Assembly: GCA_021296025.1 (NCBI GenBank)
Contig: JAGWBF010000037.1
Coordinates: 1 to 16,182 of the forward strand
Direction of reading: 5' to 3'
Origin: Dehalococcoidia bacterium
GTDB taxonomy: Bacteria > Chloroflexota > Dehalococcoidia > Lucifugimonadales > JAGWBF01
DNA length: 16,182 nucleotides
Position numbers and translations under genes: made by a program. The notes beneath the pieces were generated by a model. The model ran no database searches. It saw nothing but the letters and a program-made list of their open reading frames with translations, and was not told where the DNA came from. Positions within the stretch are counted from its first letter, which is position 1. Each line of letters begins with the position of its first letter. Shown here piece by piece: positions 1-7,040 of the stretch.

Positions 1-1
1 G

Positions 2-196
2 GCCGCCTTGATAATTGTGTTCCTGGTCTGGGCAAGCAAATCAGAATCGGACGACAGCGCCCGAGACACCATCGAAGCAGGTGATGCCGGCTCGAAAGGC
101 TATGGCGCGTCTTACTTGAAGGCTCCCGGGCCTGGGATGGAGAGCCAAGTCCGGACCGATCCTCGGTCGAGCAAGACTATGGAGGCATACCAATGA
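2..196 (+). CDS. C-terminal fragment of a membrane protein (5' end outside window)
   Basis: The reading frame is open from the window edge and ends at TGA 194-196, so only about 64 C-terminal residues are visible. They begin with the end of a hydrophobic helix (AALIIVFLVWA), followed by a polar, Gly/Ser/Asp-rich tail with no motif I recognise. The stop codon overlaps the next ATG (ATGA), so the two genes are translationally coupled. Because the following genes are a small membrane protein and an SCO copper chaperone, this may be the tail of a terminal oxidase subunit. That is an inference from position only. Confidence 0.6.
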   Translation, partial: AALIIVFLVWASKSESDDSARDTIEAGDAGSKGYGASYLKAPGPGMESQVRTDPRSSKTMEAYQ

Positions 197-390
197 AACC
201 AACGACAATGGCAGCGCTGCTTCCCATACTGGCAGCGATTTTCATCGTAGTCTGGGGCGGTGCCTTGGGCGTCGTATTCACCCTCCTGTCCAAGACCACG
301 CTGCATGAGTGGGGCCCCGTAATCCTGGGCATGGCCCTGGTGGTCGGGATACCCGCCGCTGCAGGGCTCCTGGCCAAGGACCACGGTTAA
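193..390 (+). CDS. small two-helix membrane protein
   Basis: This 65-residue protein starts at ATG 193, which overlaps the preceding stop as ATGA; coupling of this kind is typical of subunits made together. It has two predicted transmembrane segments, roughly residues 8-32 and 42-60, joined by a short loop (SKTTLHEWGP), and a short charged C-terminus (AKDHG). I do not recognise a named family. Tiny two-helix proteins next to SCO-type chaperones are often accessory subunits of heme-copper oxidases, but nothing in this sequence proves that. Its start and stop are clear; its function is unknown. Confidence 0.65.
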   Translation: MKPTTMAALLPILAAIFIVVWGGALGVVFTLLSKTTLHEWGPVILGMALVVGIPAAAGLLAKDHG

Positions 391-422
391 GTCAGGACCG
401 CAGAGCTTTCCCCAACTCGGCG

Positions 423-1106
423 ATGCTTCTGAGGCTTACGCTACTTACGGCCGTTCTCATCCTTGCGGCGGCGGCATGTGGTCAAGACCCCTCTTTCCGC
501 GGAAACACCCTGAACGTGGAAGAGGCTCCTGACTTCAGCCTTAGGGACCAGCACAACAGGGATGTCGGCCTGTCAGACTTCCAGGGCAAGGTTGTGGCAC
601 TGACCTTCCTGTACACCTACTGTCCTGAGATCTGTCCCGGGATCACAGAGACCTTGAGGAAGACCGCCGACCTTTTGGACGATGAGGCTGCTGAACAGGT
701 CCAATTGCTGGCTGTCAGCGTCGATCCCGAGCGGGACACGGTAGAAGCAGCCTTCAACTACAGCAGGGATACCGGCCTACACGACCGGTGGCGGTTCCTG
801 GTAGGCACCCGGGAGGAGCTGGAGCCGGTGTGGAAGGCCTACTGGCTGGACCCCTCTGTTGACACCTCGGTGGGATACCAGATCGTACATCTGCACGACG
901 ACGGGGATCTTCATTTGCACGACGTAGATGATGGGAGCGGCGCCAGCACAGGAGACATCAAGGTAGTGCGGGAAGGTCCGTTAATCTCCCACTCGGCCCC
1001 GGTGTTCCTGGTCGATAGGGAAGGGAACCGGCGGGTGCTGCTGAACGATCTTGCCCTGGACCCAGCGCCCCTGGTCCACGACCTGCGCATCCTCCTGGAC
1101 GAATAG
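423..1106 (+). CDS. SCO1/SenC-family copper chaperone lipoprotein
   Basis: A 227-residue thioredoxin-fold protein of the SCO1/SenC/PrrC family, which delivers copper to the CuA site of cytochrome c oxidase or reduces its thiols. The start at ATG 423 was chosen because it gives a lipoprotein signal (MLLRLTLLTAVLILAAAAC) with the lipidated Cys at 19; the frame is open further upstream, but those residues are Arg-rich and unlike the family. The copper ligands are present: C67 and C71 in YCPEIC (CxxxC) and H190 in SHSAPVFLVD. An insertion at about residues 156-167 is rich in His and Asp (HLHDDGDLHLHD) and may bind extra metal. No good Shine-Dalgarno site is visible. The two small membrane genes just upstream suggest an oxidase cluster. 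The gene converges on rplT with 23 nt between the stops. Confidence 0.9.
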   Translation: MLLRLTLLTAVLILAAAACGQDPSFRGNTLNVEEAPDFSLRDQHNRDVGLSDFQGKVVALTFLYTYCPEICPGITETLRKTADLLDDEAAEQVQLLAVSVDPERDTVEAAFNYSRDTGLHDRWRFLVGTREELEPVWKAYWLDPSVDTSVGYQIVHLHDDGDLHLHDVDDGSGASTGDIKVVREGPLISHSAPVFLVDREGNRRVLLNDLALDPAPLVHDLRILLDE

Positions 1107-1129
1107 GCCGTTGTCGAGAGACGCGCTGT

Positions 1130-1489
1130 CTAAGCCGTCTGGTTAGCCTGGGCTATTGCCACCAGCTTGTCGAAAGCTGGTCGGTCATTCACTGCCATCT
1201 CCGCCAGCATCTTGCGGTCGATCTCAACATTTGCCACACGCAGACCGTGCATGAGCCGGCTATAGGTCAGCCCAGACTGGCGGGCGGCCGCCCCTATGCG
1301 AATAATCCACAGCCGGCGGAAGTCGCCCTTGCGCTCCCTCCTGTGCCTGTAGGCGTGGCTCCAAGCATGGATAAGAGCTTCCTTGGCCCACTTGTAGTTC
1401 CGGTGAGAGGACCCCCGGAACCCTCTGGCTGCCAGTAATACTTTCTTGTGCCGGCGGTGTCTGGTTACACCGCTCCTTGCCCTTGTCAT
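1130..1489 (-). CDS. rplT: 50S ribosomal protein L20 (bL20)
   Basis: A 119-residue, highly basic protein with the family's length and landmarks: an N-terminal GVTRHRRHKKVLLAARGFRG segment, the NYKWAKEALIHAW helix, and a C-terminal globular part containing WIIRIGAAARQSGL and YSRLMHGL. bL20 binds 23S rRNA early in assembly of the large subunit. In E. coli and B. subtilis it also represses its own operon by binding the leader mRNA. It is the last gene of thrS-infC-rpmI-rplT, 29 nt after rpmI. No poly-U hairpin terminator is visible in the 23 nt before the convergent SCO gene. Confidence 0.98.
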   Translation of the reverse strand: MTRARSGVTRHRRHKKVLLAARGFRGSSHRNYKWAKEALIHAWSHAYRHRRERKGDFRRLWIIRIGAAARQSGLTYSRLMHGLRVANVEIDRKMLAEMAVNDRPAFDKLVAIAQANQTA

Positions 1490-1518
1490 CCTTTGATTAC
1501 CTGTCTATCTGAGTTTGA

Positions 1519-1716
1519 TTAACCGTAGGGGACCAGCTTCGTCAGCCTCTTGACGTCGGAAGCATCCACCAGCCGCTTGCCCTCGTACTGACGACGGACT
1601 TTCTTGGGCTTCTTGCGGCGCAGGTGGCTGCTCATTCTCTTACGGCGCATGAGCTTGCCCGTCCCGGTGATGTGGATACGGGCTTTAGCTCCCTTGTGGG
1701 TCTTTAGCTTGGGCAT
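1519..1716 (-). CDS. rpmI: 50S ribosomal protein L35 (bL35)
   Basis: A 65-residue basic protein with the classical bL35 pattern: MPKLKTHKGAKARIHITGTGK at the N-terminus, a Lys/Arg-rich centre (RRKRMSSHLRRKKPKKVRR), and a C-terminal DVKRLTKLVPYG. It is a structural component of the large ribosomal subunit. Its ATG lies inside the end of infC, so the two reading frames overlap by 32 nt. A GGGAG Shine-Dalgarno-like stretch precedes the ATG by about 8 nt. The overlap suggests translational coupling, which matches the co-regulation of IF3, L35 and L20 known in other bacteria. Confidence 0.98.
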   Translation of the reverse strand: MPKLKTHKGAKARIHITGTGKLMRRKRMSSHLRRKKPKKVRRQYEGKRLVDASDVKRLTKLVPYG

Positions 1717-2260
1717 CCGCTACTCCCGCCAACTCTGTCTTAACTTTCCGGGGGCCAGGCACCAGGATTATGGACATCGCCCGGCCTTCCATTCCCGGCG
1801 GTTTCTCCAGCCTGGCATCATCCTGGAGCTCATCGGCCACCTTCTTCAGGAGGGTCATGCCCAACTGGGTGTGGGACTGCTCTCTGCCCCGGAAAACAAC
1901 GGCTACCTTAACCTTGGAGCCATCCAGGATCAACTCTTTGACCTTGCGCACCTTGGAGGAAAAGTCGTGGGTGCCGATATTCGGTCGGAAGCGCACCTCT
2001 CGCAAGGCAGTGTTCTTCTGAGACTTCTTGGCTTCCCGTTCTTTCTTGGAGTACAGGTACCTGAGCTTGCCGTAGTCCAGAAGGCGGCACACCGGCGGGC
2101 TGCCGTTGGGGGCCACCTCGACCAGGTCCACCCCCCGCTCCCTGGCAGCTTCCAGGGCTTGGGCAAGGGGCAGCACCCCTAGCTGCTCCCCGTCTTCTGC
2201 GATGACGAGCACCTCGGAGGCTCGAATACGTTGGTTTACTCTGTATTCCTTAGTAGGGAT
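1685..2260 (-). CDS. infC: translation initiation factor IF-3, initiating at AUC
   Basis: IF-3 binds the 30S subunit, prevents subunit joining and checks the start codon and initiator tRNA. The first conventional start (GTG at 2212) would begin at LVIAEDGEQLG and lose the conserved N-terminus. Reading upstream to an in-frame stop at 2267-2269 gives IPTKEYRVNQRIRASEVLVI, which is the family's usual beginning, and its first codon ATC (2258-2260) lies 9 nt after a perfect GGAGG. I therefore place the start at ATC, for 191 residues. The N domain includes LLDYGKLRY and the linker is Lys-rich. The C domain contains REVRFRPNIGTHDF, KVAVVFRGRE and SIILVPGPRK. The C-terminal tail (about 25 residues past the usual end) runs into rpmI. 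Non-AUG starts in infC are known (AUU in E. coli, AUC in Myxococcus) and let IF-3 repress its own synthesis. Confidence 0.95.
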   Translation of the reverse strand: MPTKEYRVNQRIRASEVLVIAEDGEQLGVLPLAQALEAARERGVDLVEVAPNGSPPVCRLLDYGKLRYLYSKKEREAKKSQKNTALREVRFRPNIGTHDFSSKVRKVKELILDGSKVKVAVVFRGREQSHTQLGMTLLKKVADELQDDARLEKPPGMEGRAMSIILVPGPRKVKTELAGVADAQAKDPQGS

Positions 2261-2269
2261 GCCCGGCTA

Positions 2270-2274
2270 CCTCC
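2270..2274 (-). promoter_or_regulatory. Shine-Dalgarno site that fixes the infC AUC start
   Basis: On the minus strand the sequence reads GGAGG, then 9 nt (TAGCCGGGC), then ATC. This is full complementarity to the anti-Shine-Dalgarno core at good spacing. The alternative GTG at 2212 has no comparable site in front of it. Confidence 0.85.
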
Positions 2275-2316
2275 AAGGGTTTATGCATAGCTGATCCGTA
2301 TTATAGCTTGCGGAAG

Positions 2317-2345
2317 AATATAGCATAGGCACATATGCAAGTCAA
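2317..2345 (-). promoter_or_regulatory. sigma-70-type promoter for infC-rpmI-rplT
   Basis: On the minus strand there is a -35 TTGACT (2340-2345), a 17-nt spacer, and a -10 TATATT (2317-2322), each one base from consensus or close to it. It lies in the 100-nt gap between thrS and infC and would give a leader of about 50 nt. The translation-factor and ribosomal genes could thus be made independently of thrS, as in E. coli. Confidence 0.7.
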
Positions 2346-2360
2346 ACGTAGGTAGGGGGC

Positions 2361-4100
2361 CTATGCCTTGCGGATGATCTCGTCGTTCATCCGTTCGATG
2401 AGGGTATCGATGCCAACAGGGCCCAGGTTCTCACCGGTGCGAAGGCGCACCGAAGCGGTGTCACTGCCCATTTCCGAATCGCCGACCACCAGCATGTATG
2501 GCACCTTCTCTATCTGGTTCATCCGTTCGTTGCGGGAGTCCACCTCGCCCCGTATGTGGCTGCCCCTCAGCCGGGCTTTCACCTTGCTGGCGTACTCCAG
2601 GTGCCGGTCGGCGATGGGTATCACCTGGGCTTGGACGGGAGAGAGCCAGAGGGGGAAGGCTCCGCCGTAGTGCTCAAGGAGCACACCAACGAAGCGCTCC
2701 ACCGAGCCCATGATAGCCCGGTGCACCATGTAGGGCCGGTGCTGACCGCCATCCGCTCCCTGGAAGGCCAGGTCGAATCGATCGGGCAGGTTAAAATCGA
2801 ACTGGACTGTGGTGCACTGCCACTCACGGCCCAGGGCATCCTTGATCTTTATGTCAATCTTCGGGCCGTAGAAGGCGCCGCCGCCCTCGTCGATGCCGTA
2901 CTGCAGGCTGCGCCTGGCCAGAGCCCTGGCCAGGGAGTCGGTGGCGTGCTGCCACATCTCCTCATTCCCAACGTGCTTCTCTGGCTTGGTGGAAAGGGAG
3001 ATGCTGTAGTCGGAAAACCCGAAGGTGCTCAGCAGCTCAAATGTCATATCCAGCACGCCGAGCACCTCGTCCTCGACCTGCTCCGGGAGACAGAATATAT
3101 GGGCATCATCCTGGGTGAACCCCCGCACACGCATCAGCCCGTGAAGAACACCGCTTCGTTCGTAACGATAGACGGTGCCCAGCTCGGCATACCTGATCGG
3201 CAGCTCCCGGTAGCTCCTGAGGGCCGACCTGTAGATCATGATGTGAAAGGGGCAGTTCATCGGCTTCAGGTAGTACTCGTTGCCGTCCACATCGTTGGGA
3301 GAGAACATGCTGTCTCGGTAGAAGTCCAGGTGGCCGCTGGTCTCCCACAACCGCGCCTTGCCTACGTGGGGGGAATAGACTACATCGTAGTTGTGTTCGT
3401 CGTGAAGTTCCTGCCAGTAGGCCTGCACGATGCTCCGGATCCTTCCCCCCTTGGGATGCCAGGTGATCAGTCCGGGGCCGATGTCCTCGTGGATTCCAAA
3501 CAGGTCCAGCTGCTTTCCCAAGCGGCGATGGTCCCGCTTTTCGGCCTCCTCCAGCATGTGGAGGAACTGATCCAGGGCATCCTGGCTTTCGAAGGCCGTT
3601 CCGTAGATGCGCTGGAGCATGGGCCTCTTCTCATCGCCCCTCCAGTAGGCTCCCGCTACGTTCAACAGCTTGACCGCGGCGATCTTGCCCGTGGACTCCA
3701 CGTGGGGCCCCTGGCACAGGTCAACAAACCGGCCATGGGTATAGGTGCTCAGCTCCTCATACTCGGGAATATCGTGGATGATCTCCAGCTTGAACTGCTG
3801 CTCCCGGAACATGTCGTTGGCCTGTTCCCGGCTGATGACGTCTTTCTGGAAGGGTTGGTCGTGGGCGATTGCCTCCATCATCAAGGACTGAATGCTCTCC
3901 AGGTCTTCCGGAGTGAAGGGCCGGGACACCTGGAAGTCGTAGTAGAAACCCTCGTCGGTGGAGGGGCCGATACCGATCTGCGCTTCGGGGAAGAGTTGGA
4001 TGACAGCATCGGCCATCACATGGGCCGCCGAGTGGCGCATACGATGGCGCAAGGCCATCAACTCCCCATTAGGCTGGCTGCCGGTAGCTGTCATTTCCAT
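2361..4100 (-). CDS. thrS: threonyl-tRNA synthetase lacking the N-terminal TGS domain
   Basis: A 579-residue class II synthetase that charges tRNA-Thr, against about 640 for the usual bacterial enzyme. It begins directly at the editing domain: HSAAH at residues 23-27 and DLCQGPH with C129 and H133 form the site that clears mischarged Ser-tRNA. The catalytic core follows, with motif 2 RYERSGVLHG and the three zinc ligands C283 (KPMNCPFH), H334 (TQDDAHIF) and H460 (YMVHRAIMGS). The anticodon-binding domain covers about residues 480-579. The TGS domain is really absent rather than cut off by a wrong start: an in-frame stop lies at 4122-4124, and GGAAGG sits 8 nt before the ATG. Its gene heads the classical thrS-infC-rpmI-rplT order. 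The leader is too short for a T-box. Confidence 0.97.
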   Translation of the reverse strand: MEMTATGSQPNGELMALRHRMRHSAAHVMADAVIQLFPEAQIGIGPSTDEGFYYDFQVSRPFTPEDLESIQSLMMEAIAHDQPFQKDVISREQANDMFREQQFKLEIIHDIPEYEELSTYTHGRFVDLCQGPHVESTGKIAAVKLLNVAGAYWRGDEKRPMLQRIYGTAFESQDALDQFLHMLEEAEKRDHRRLGKQLDLFGIHEDIGPGLITWHPKGGRIRSIVQAYWQELHDEHNYDVVYSPHVGKARLWETSGHLDFYRDSMFSPNDVDGNEYYLKPMNCPFHIMIYRSALRSYRELPIRYAELGTVYRYERSGVLHGLMRVRGFTQDDAHIFCLPEQVEDEVLGVLDMTFELLSTFGFSDYSISLSTKPEKHVGNEEMWQHATDSLARALARRSLQYGIDEGGGAFYGPKIDIKIKDALGREWQCTTVQFDFNLPDRFDLAFQGADGGQHRPYMVHRAIMGSVERFVGVLLEHYGGAFPLWLSPVQAQVIPIADRHLEYASKVKARLRGSHIRGEVDSRNERMNQIEKVPYMLVVGDSEMGSDTASVRLRTGENLGPVGIDTLIERMNDEIIRKA

Positions 4101-4131
4101 ACACAGAACCTTCCGCTGAATTCAACAATAA

Positions 4132-4161
4132 AATATAGCACACGCCCCAACGGCCTTGTAA
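4132..4161 (-). promoter_or_regulatory. probable promoter of thrS
   Basis: The minus strand carries TTACAA (4156-4161), an 18-nt spacer and TATATT (4132-4137) in the 83-nt gap upstream of thrS. The -10 is good, the -35 is fair, and the spacer is one base longer than ideal. Transcription would start about 25 nt before the ATG. Confidence 0.45.
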
Positions 4162-4183
4162 CAGGAACCAGGCTGCATCTTAG

Positions 4184-5581
4184 CTACCCTCTGCCCAGCA
4201 CATGTCTCAGGGCGGTGTCGATGTCCGGGTGACGAAAGTCATAGCCGCTGTCCAGCAGCTTCCCGGGAACCGCCCGCGTGCTGCCGAGAAGGGACTCGTC
4301 GGCCATCTCGCCAAGGGCGGTCCTGAGGGCCACGCCGGGTACCTTCAGCAACGCCGGACGCCTGAGCACCTCACCCAGTGTGCGGGTAAGCTCCCCATTG
4401 GTTACTGGCTCAGGGGCCGTGATGTTGACGGGACCTTGAATCCCCTGGGTCAACATGCAGTGCTCTATGGCCCCCAGGGTGTCGTCCAGGGATATCCAGC
4501 TGACGTACTGCCGGCCGCTGCCCACCGGTCCTCCTACCCCCGCCTTGAAGGGAGGCAGCATGCTCTTGAGCATTCCTCCCAAGGGAGTCACGACTGGTCC
4601 CAACCGGAGGTGCACGACCCTGATTCCCGCCTCGGCTGCCCCTTCACACGCTCCTTCCCACTCGCGCGCCAGCTCACCCAGGAAGCCCTCTCCCGCCGGG
4701 CTGTCCTCATCCATTACCCCATCGCTTCCCGCCGAGCCGTAGATGCCCACCGCCGAGGCGCACAGAAACACCTTTGGTGGATGTTCCAGCCGGGAAAGGG
4801 TGTCCGCCAGCAGGCGGGCAGTGCCCACTCTGCTGTCCCGCATCCGCTGCTTCTTGGCCGGCGTCCACCTTCCCATGATGGTCTCACCGGACAAATGCAC
4901 AAAGGCATCCAGCCCCTCCAGGTGACTTCCGTCCAGGACACCCCTCCCCGGGTCCCAGGGTATGACCGATTTATTGCTCTGAAAGTCCCTCCTTAGACCG
5001 GTGTCTCTCACCAGGCGCACCACCTGGTGGCCGGCGGTTGTCAGGTAGTGCACCAGGTTCGAGCCAATGGTGCCTGAAGCTCCGCTTACGGCCACCTTGC
5101 AGCGAGGCATGGAAGCATAATACCCGTGGGCCTTCAGGTCCTGCTCCAAAGTGTTGTTCCTGTAACGGAAGGCCGCCTTCAGCCTCCGAAGGACCAAGCG
5201 TCCTACCAGGGCACGCCCGGCCAGCCCCAGGGGCATGGCATATTCGACCCGGTTGTCCAGGAAACATGAGTCGGGGCCATCGGGTTCGGCGCGAGTGAGG
5301 TGGCTCCAATGGGCAAAGGGGCCCTTCAGTTGCACCTCTCGAAACTGGAGGCCTTCCACAAAGTCCCTGTGCTCCAGCATCCAGCGAAGGCGGAGCATCC
5401 CCAAGGGGATGAGGACGGTAGCTGCGCCCCCGGACTCGATGCTTCCCGTGCGGCTTAGTCCGCGGAAGGGCTGCCAGGGAGGATTGAGGCGCTCGAAGGC
5501 TCCGGGACGACCCAACCACCGGAACACATCCTCTGCAGGGGCATCTATCCGCGCGCGATTAACGTACTCAAGGAGTTTCAT
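4184..5581 (-). CDS. SRPBCC domain fused to TIGR01777-family NAD(P)-dependent epimerase-like protein
   Basis: A 465-residue two-domain protein. Residues 1-155 resemble the SRPBCC/START-like fold (IDAPAEDVFRWLGRPGAFERLNPPW is characteristic, with WSHLTRAEP later). From residue about 160 it is an extended SDR of the TIGR01777 (YfcH/SDR39U1) type. Evidence for the SDR part is the nucleotide-binding GASGTIG (167-173), the HLSGETIMGRWT segment, CASAVGIYG, RLGPVVTPLGGML and a C-terminal domain with NITAPEPVTNGE. The substrate is unknown for this family. An ATG five codons upstream (5596) is also in frame; I prefer 5581 because family members begin about ten residues before APAEDVF. Neither start has a well-spaced Shine-Dalgarno site. 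It lies 83 nt upstream of thrS on the same strand but is probably a separate unit, since thrS seems to have a promoter. Confidence 0.88.
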   Translation of the reverse strand: MKLLEYVNRARIDAPAEDVFRWLGRPGAFERLNPPWQPFRGLSRTGSIESGGAATVLIPLGMLRLRWMLEHRDFVEGLQFREVQLKGPFAHWSHLTRAEPDGPDSCFLDNRVEYAMPLGLAGRALVGRLVLRRLKAAFRYRNNTLEQDLKAHGYYASMPRCKVAVSGASGTIGSNLVHYLTTAGHQVVRLVRDTGLRRDFQSNKSVIPWDPGRGVLDGSHLEGLDAFVHLSGETIMGRWTPAKKQRMRDSRVGTARLLADTLSRLEHPPKVFLCASAVGIYGSAGSDGVMDEDSPAGEGFLGELAREWEGACEGAAEAGIRVVHLRLGPVVTPLGGMLKSMLPPFKAGVGGPVGSGRQYVSWISLDDTLGAIEHCMLTQGIQGPVNITAPEPVTNGELTRTLGEVLRRPALLKVPGVALRTALGEMADESLLGSTRAVPGKLLDSGYDFRHPDIDTALRHVLGRG

Positions 5582-5731
5582 GATTGGAGAGAACACCCAT
5601 CCTCAGGTAAAATGGACTCACCCTTGTGATAATAGACCCGATTTAGGATAGCCCCCGGCGACAGGGCCCGCAAGCGAAATAGGCCACCTTGTGGGTCGGG
5701 TTGGAATTGTTGTGGGGCCATAAGAGGAGCG

Positions 5732-6256
5732 ATGGCAGATAGCACCGCCCGCATAGGCCCGGTCCAGGCCGGCCTAACCGGGGGAGCGGTAGCCGGAGTG
5801 GTGGCTGTGCTGGTAAACCTACCCCTGGTCTCACCCAGCGACTCCTTCTTCAACAGCGCCACGGTGATGGTTGGGTCTCTCACAGCGGGGCTGGCTGTGG
5901 GAACTTGGGCGCGTGTGCTTGGCGAGGGTCATGTCCGGCGGGCGCCCTTCTGGTCCGGTATCGTGTTTGCTACTGGGCTGGCCGCTATCGTTGCCGTGGC
6001 TGCCGAATCACAGTTGGAACGCTCGGTATCGTACATAGCGCCCCTGGCAGCTATCATCCTGGGCCTGTCGTCGGGCCTGTTCCTTCTCCTAGAACGCCTG
6101 AGGCACCCCTTCCCGTGGAAGGTAACCTTGGCGTTGATTGCCCTGGTCATTGGCCTTGGCATTGGGCTGGCAAGTTTCGGGGACCAGGAAAGCGGTCGGC
6201 TGGAGCTGCCTCCAAGGGCCTCCACCCAATTTGTATCCGGGTCTCACCCGTTATGA
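5732..6256 (+). CDS. five-helix integral membrane protein of unknown function
   Basis: A 174-residue protein dominated by Gly/Ala/Val-rich hydrophobic segments. I count five likely transmembrane helices at about residues 14-33, 43-62, 73-92, 98-120 and 129-148, followed by a polar tail. The ATG at 5732 has AGAGGAG just upstream, so the start is well supported. There are no conserved charged residues inside the helices and no motif I recognise as a transporter or enzyme. It is divergent from the epimerase gene. The YceI-like lipoprotein gene begins 25 nt after its stop, so the two probably share a transcript and may work together in the envelope. Confidence 0.75.
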   Translation: MADSTARIGPVQAGLTGGAVAGVVAVLVNLPLVSPSDSFFNSATVMVGSLTAGLAVGTWARVLGEGHVRRAPFWSGIVFATGLAAIVAVAAESQLERSVSYIAPLAAIILGLSSGLFLLLERLRHPFPWKVTLALIALVIGLGIGLASFGDQESGRLELPPRASTQFVSGSHPL

Positions 6257-6281
6257 TAGAATTCCGCCGGAGTTGAATAGC

Positions 6282-7001
6282 GTGATAAGTGCCAAGCGAG
6301 TTTCCCGGCTCTCCATCCTGGCGGCGGCCCTTGCCACAATTATGCTGCTGTGGGGTTGCGGGGGTTCAGAATCTACCGAGGTGGAACCGACCCCTACCAT
6401 AGCTGATCCGCCGACCGTGCCGGCCGCAACTCTCGTCCCCACTCTGGAACCGGAGGACCTCAGCGAGGCCGAAGGGGGGTACGAAGGCGTCACCTACGTT
6501 GTATCCGAAGGAACAGAAGCCACCTTTACTGTTGAGGAGCAGCTGGCAAGGCTTCCCCTGCCAAACGATGCTGTGATGCGCACCACTGAGCTTTCGGGCG
6601 AGGTGCACCTGGACGGTAGGCCATCGGTTGTCAGTATCGACCTGCAGAGCCTGGCAAGCGACCAGCCCTTCCGGGACTCCTACGTCAGGACGCAAATGTT
6701 CGGGGAGCATCCGACAGCGACCTTCACTGTACCGGATATTGGTCCCGTCCCCGAAGGCCTGACCGCCGAAGAAGGGATTGTGACTGAGGTGTCCGGTTCC
6801 CTGGAGATACGTGGGGCCACCTTCCCTCTGGAGTTCGAAATCGAAGCCAGGGACGATGGCGACCTGCTGTTCGTCCTGGGTCGCACCACTTTCACATGGG
6901 ACCAACTGAACATTCCCCGCCCAACAGCCCGCTCCGTCGTCAGCATCGAGGATGATGTGCATGTGGAGATACTCCTATACCTTTCTCCAGAAGACAGCTA
7001 G
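6282..7001 (+). CDS. YceI-like (lipocalin-fold) lipoprotein
   Basis: A 239-residue protein read from GTG 6282, chosen because GGAG (6269-6272) lies 9 nt upstream and because it gives a clean lipoprotein signal ending LLWGC with Cys at 26. The frame is open further upstream but overlaps the preceding gene. After the signal comes a Pro/Thr-rich linker (about residues 30-62), then a YceI-type barrel. The barrel includes YVVSEGTEATFTVEEQLARL, a GEVHLDG strand, DSYVRTQMFGEHPTATFTV (YceI proteins have a similar R-x-x-x-F-x-x-x-x-P-x-A-x-F pattern), a GSLEIRGATFPLEFEIEA strand and a final VHVEILLYL. YceI proteins bind isoprenoid-like lipids in the periplasm or at the cell surface. The ligand here cannot be read from the sequence. 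It converges on the HNH gene. Confidence 0.88.
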   Translation: MISAKRVSRLSILAAALATIMLLWGCGGSESTEVEPTPTIADPPTVPAATLVPTLEPEDLSEAEGGYEGVTYVVSEGTEATFTVEEQLARLPLPNDAVMRTTELSGEVHLDGRPSVVSIDLQSLASDQPFRDSYVRTQMFGEHPTATFTVPDIGPVPEGLTAEEGIVTEVSGSLEIRGATFPLEFEIEARDDGDLLFVLGRTTFTWDQLNIPRPTARSVVSIEDDVHVEILLYLSPEDS

Positions 7002-7040
7002 CCTGACGTTTCAGATCGCCTAGTTGCAGAAGAACTATGG

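Noticed and set aside
1107..1129. A bidirectional terminator between the convergent SCO and rplT genes
   Set aside because: Only a 4-bp AGAC/GTCT pairing is present and there is no T-run on either strand.
2261..2345. A structured L20-binding leader or riboswitch before infC
   Set aside because: The leader is only about 50 nt and shows no clear helices; the promoter and Shine-Dalgarno site explain the region.
2556..4232. A 558-codon open frame on the plus strand, antisense to thrS
   Set aside because: It mirrors thrS codon by codon, its translation is low-complexity and has no recognisable domain, while the minus strand encodes an unmistakable ThrRS.
5582..5731. A promoter for the five-helix membrane protein (TGTGATAAT at 5625-5633) or an RNA gene in this gap
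   Set aside because: The -10-like box has no matching -35 at a sensible distance, and I could not fold a tRNA or other convincing RNA structure here.
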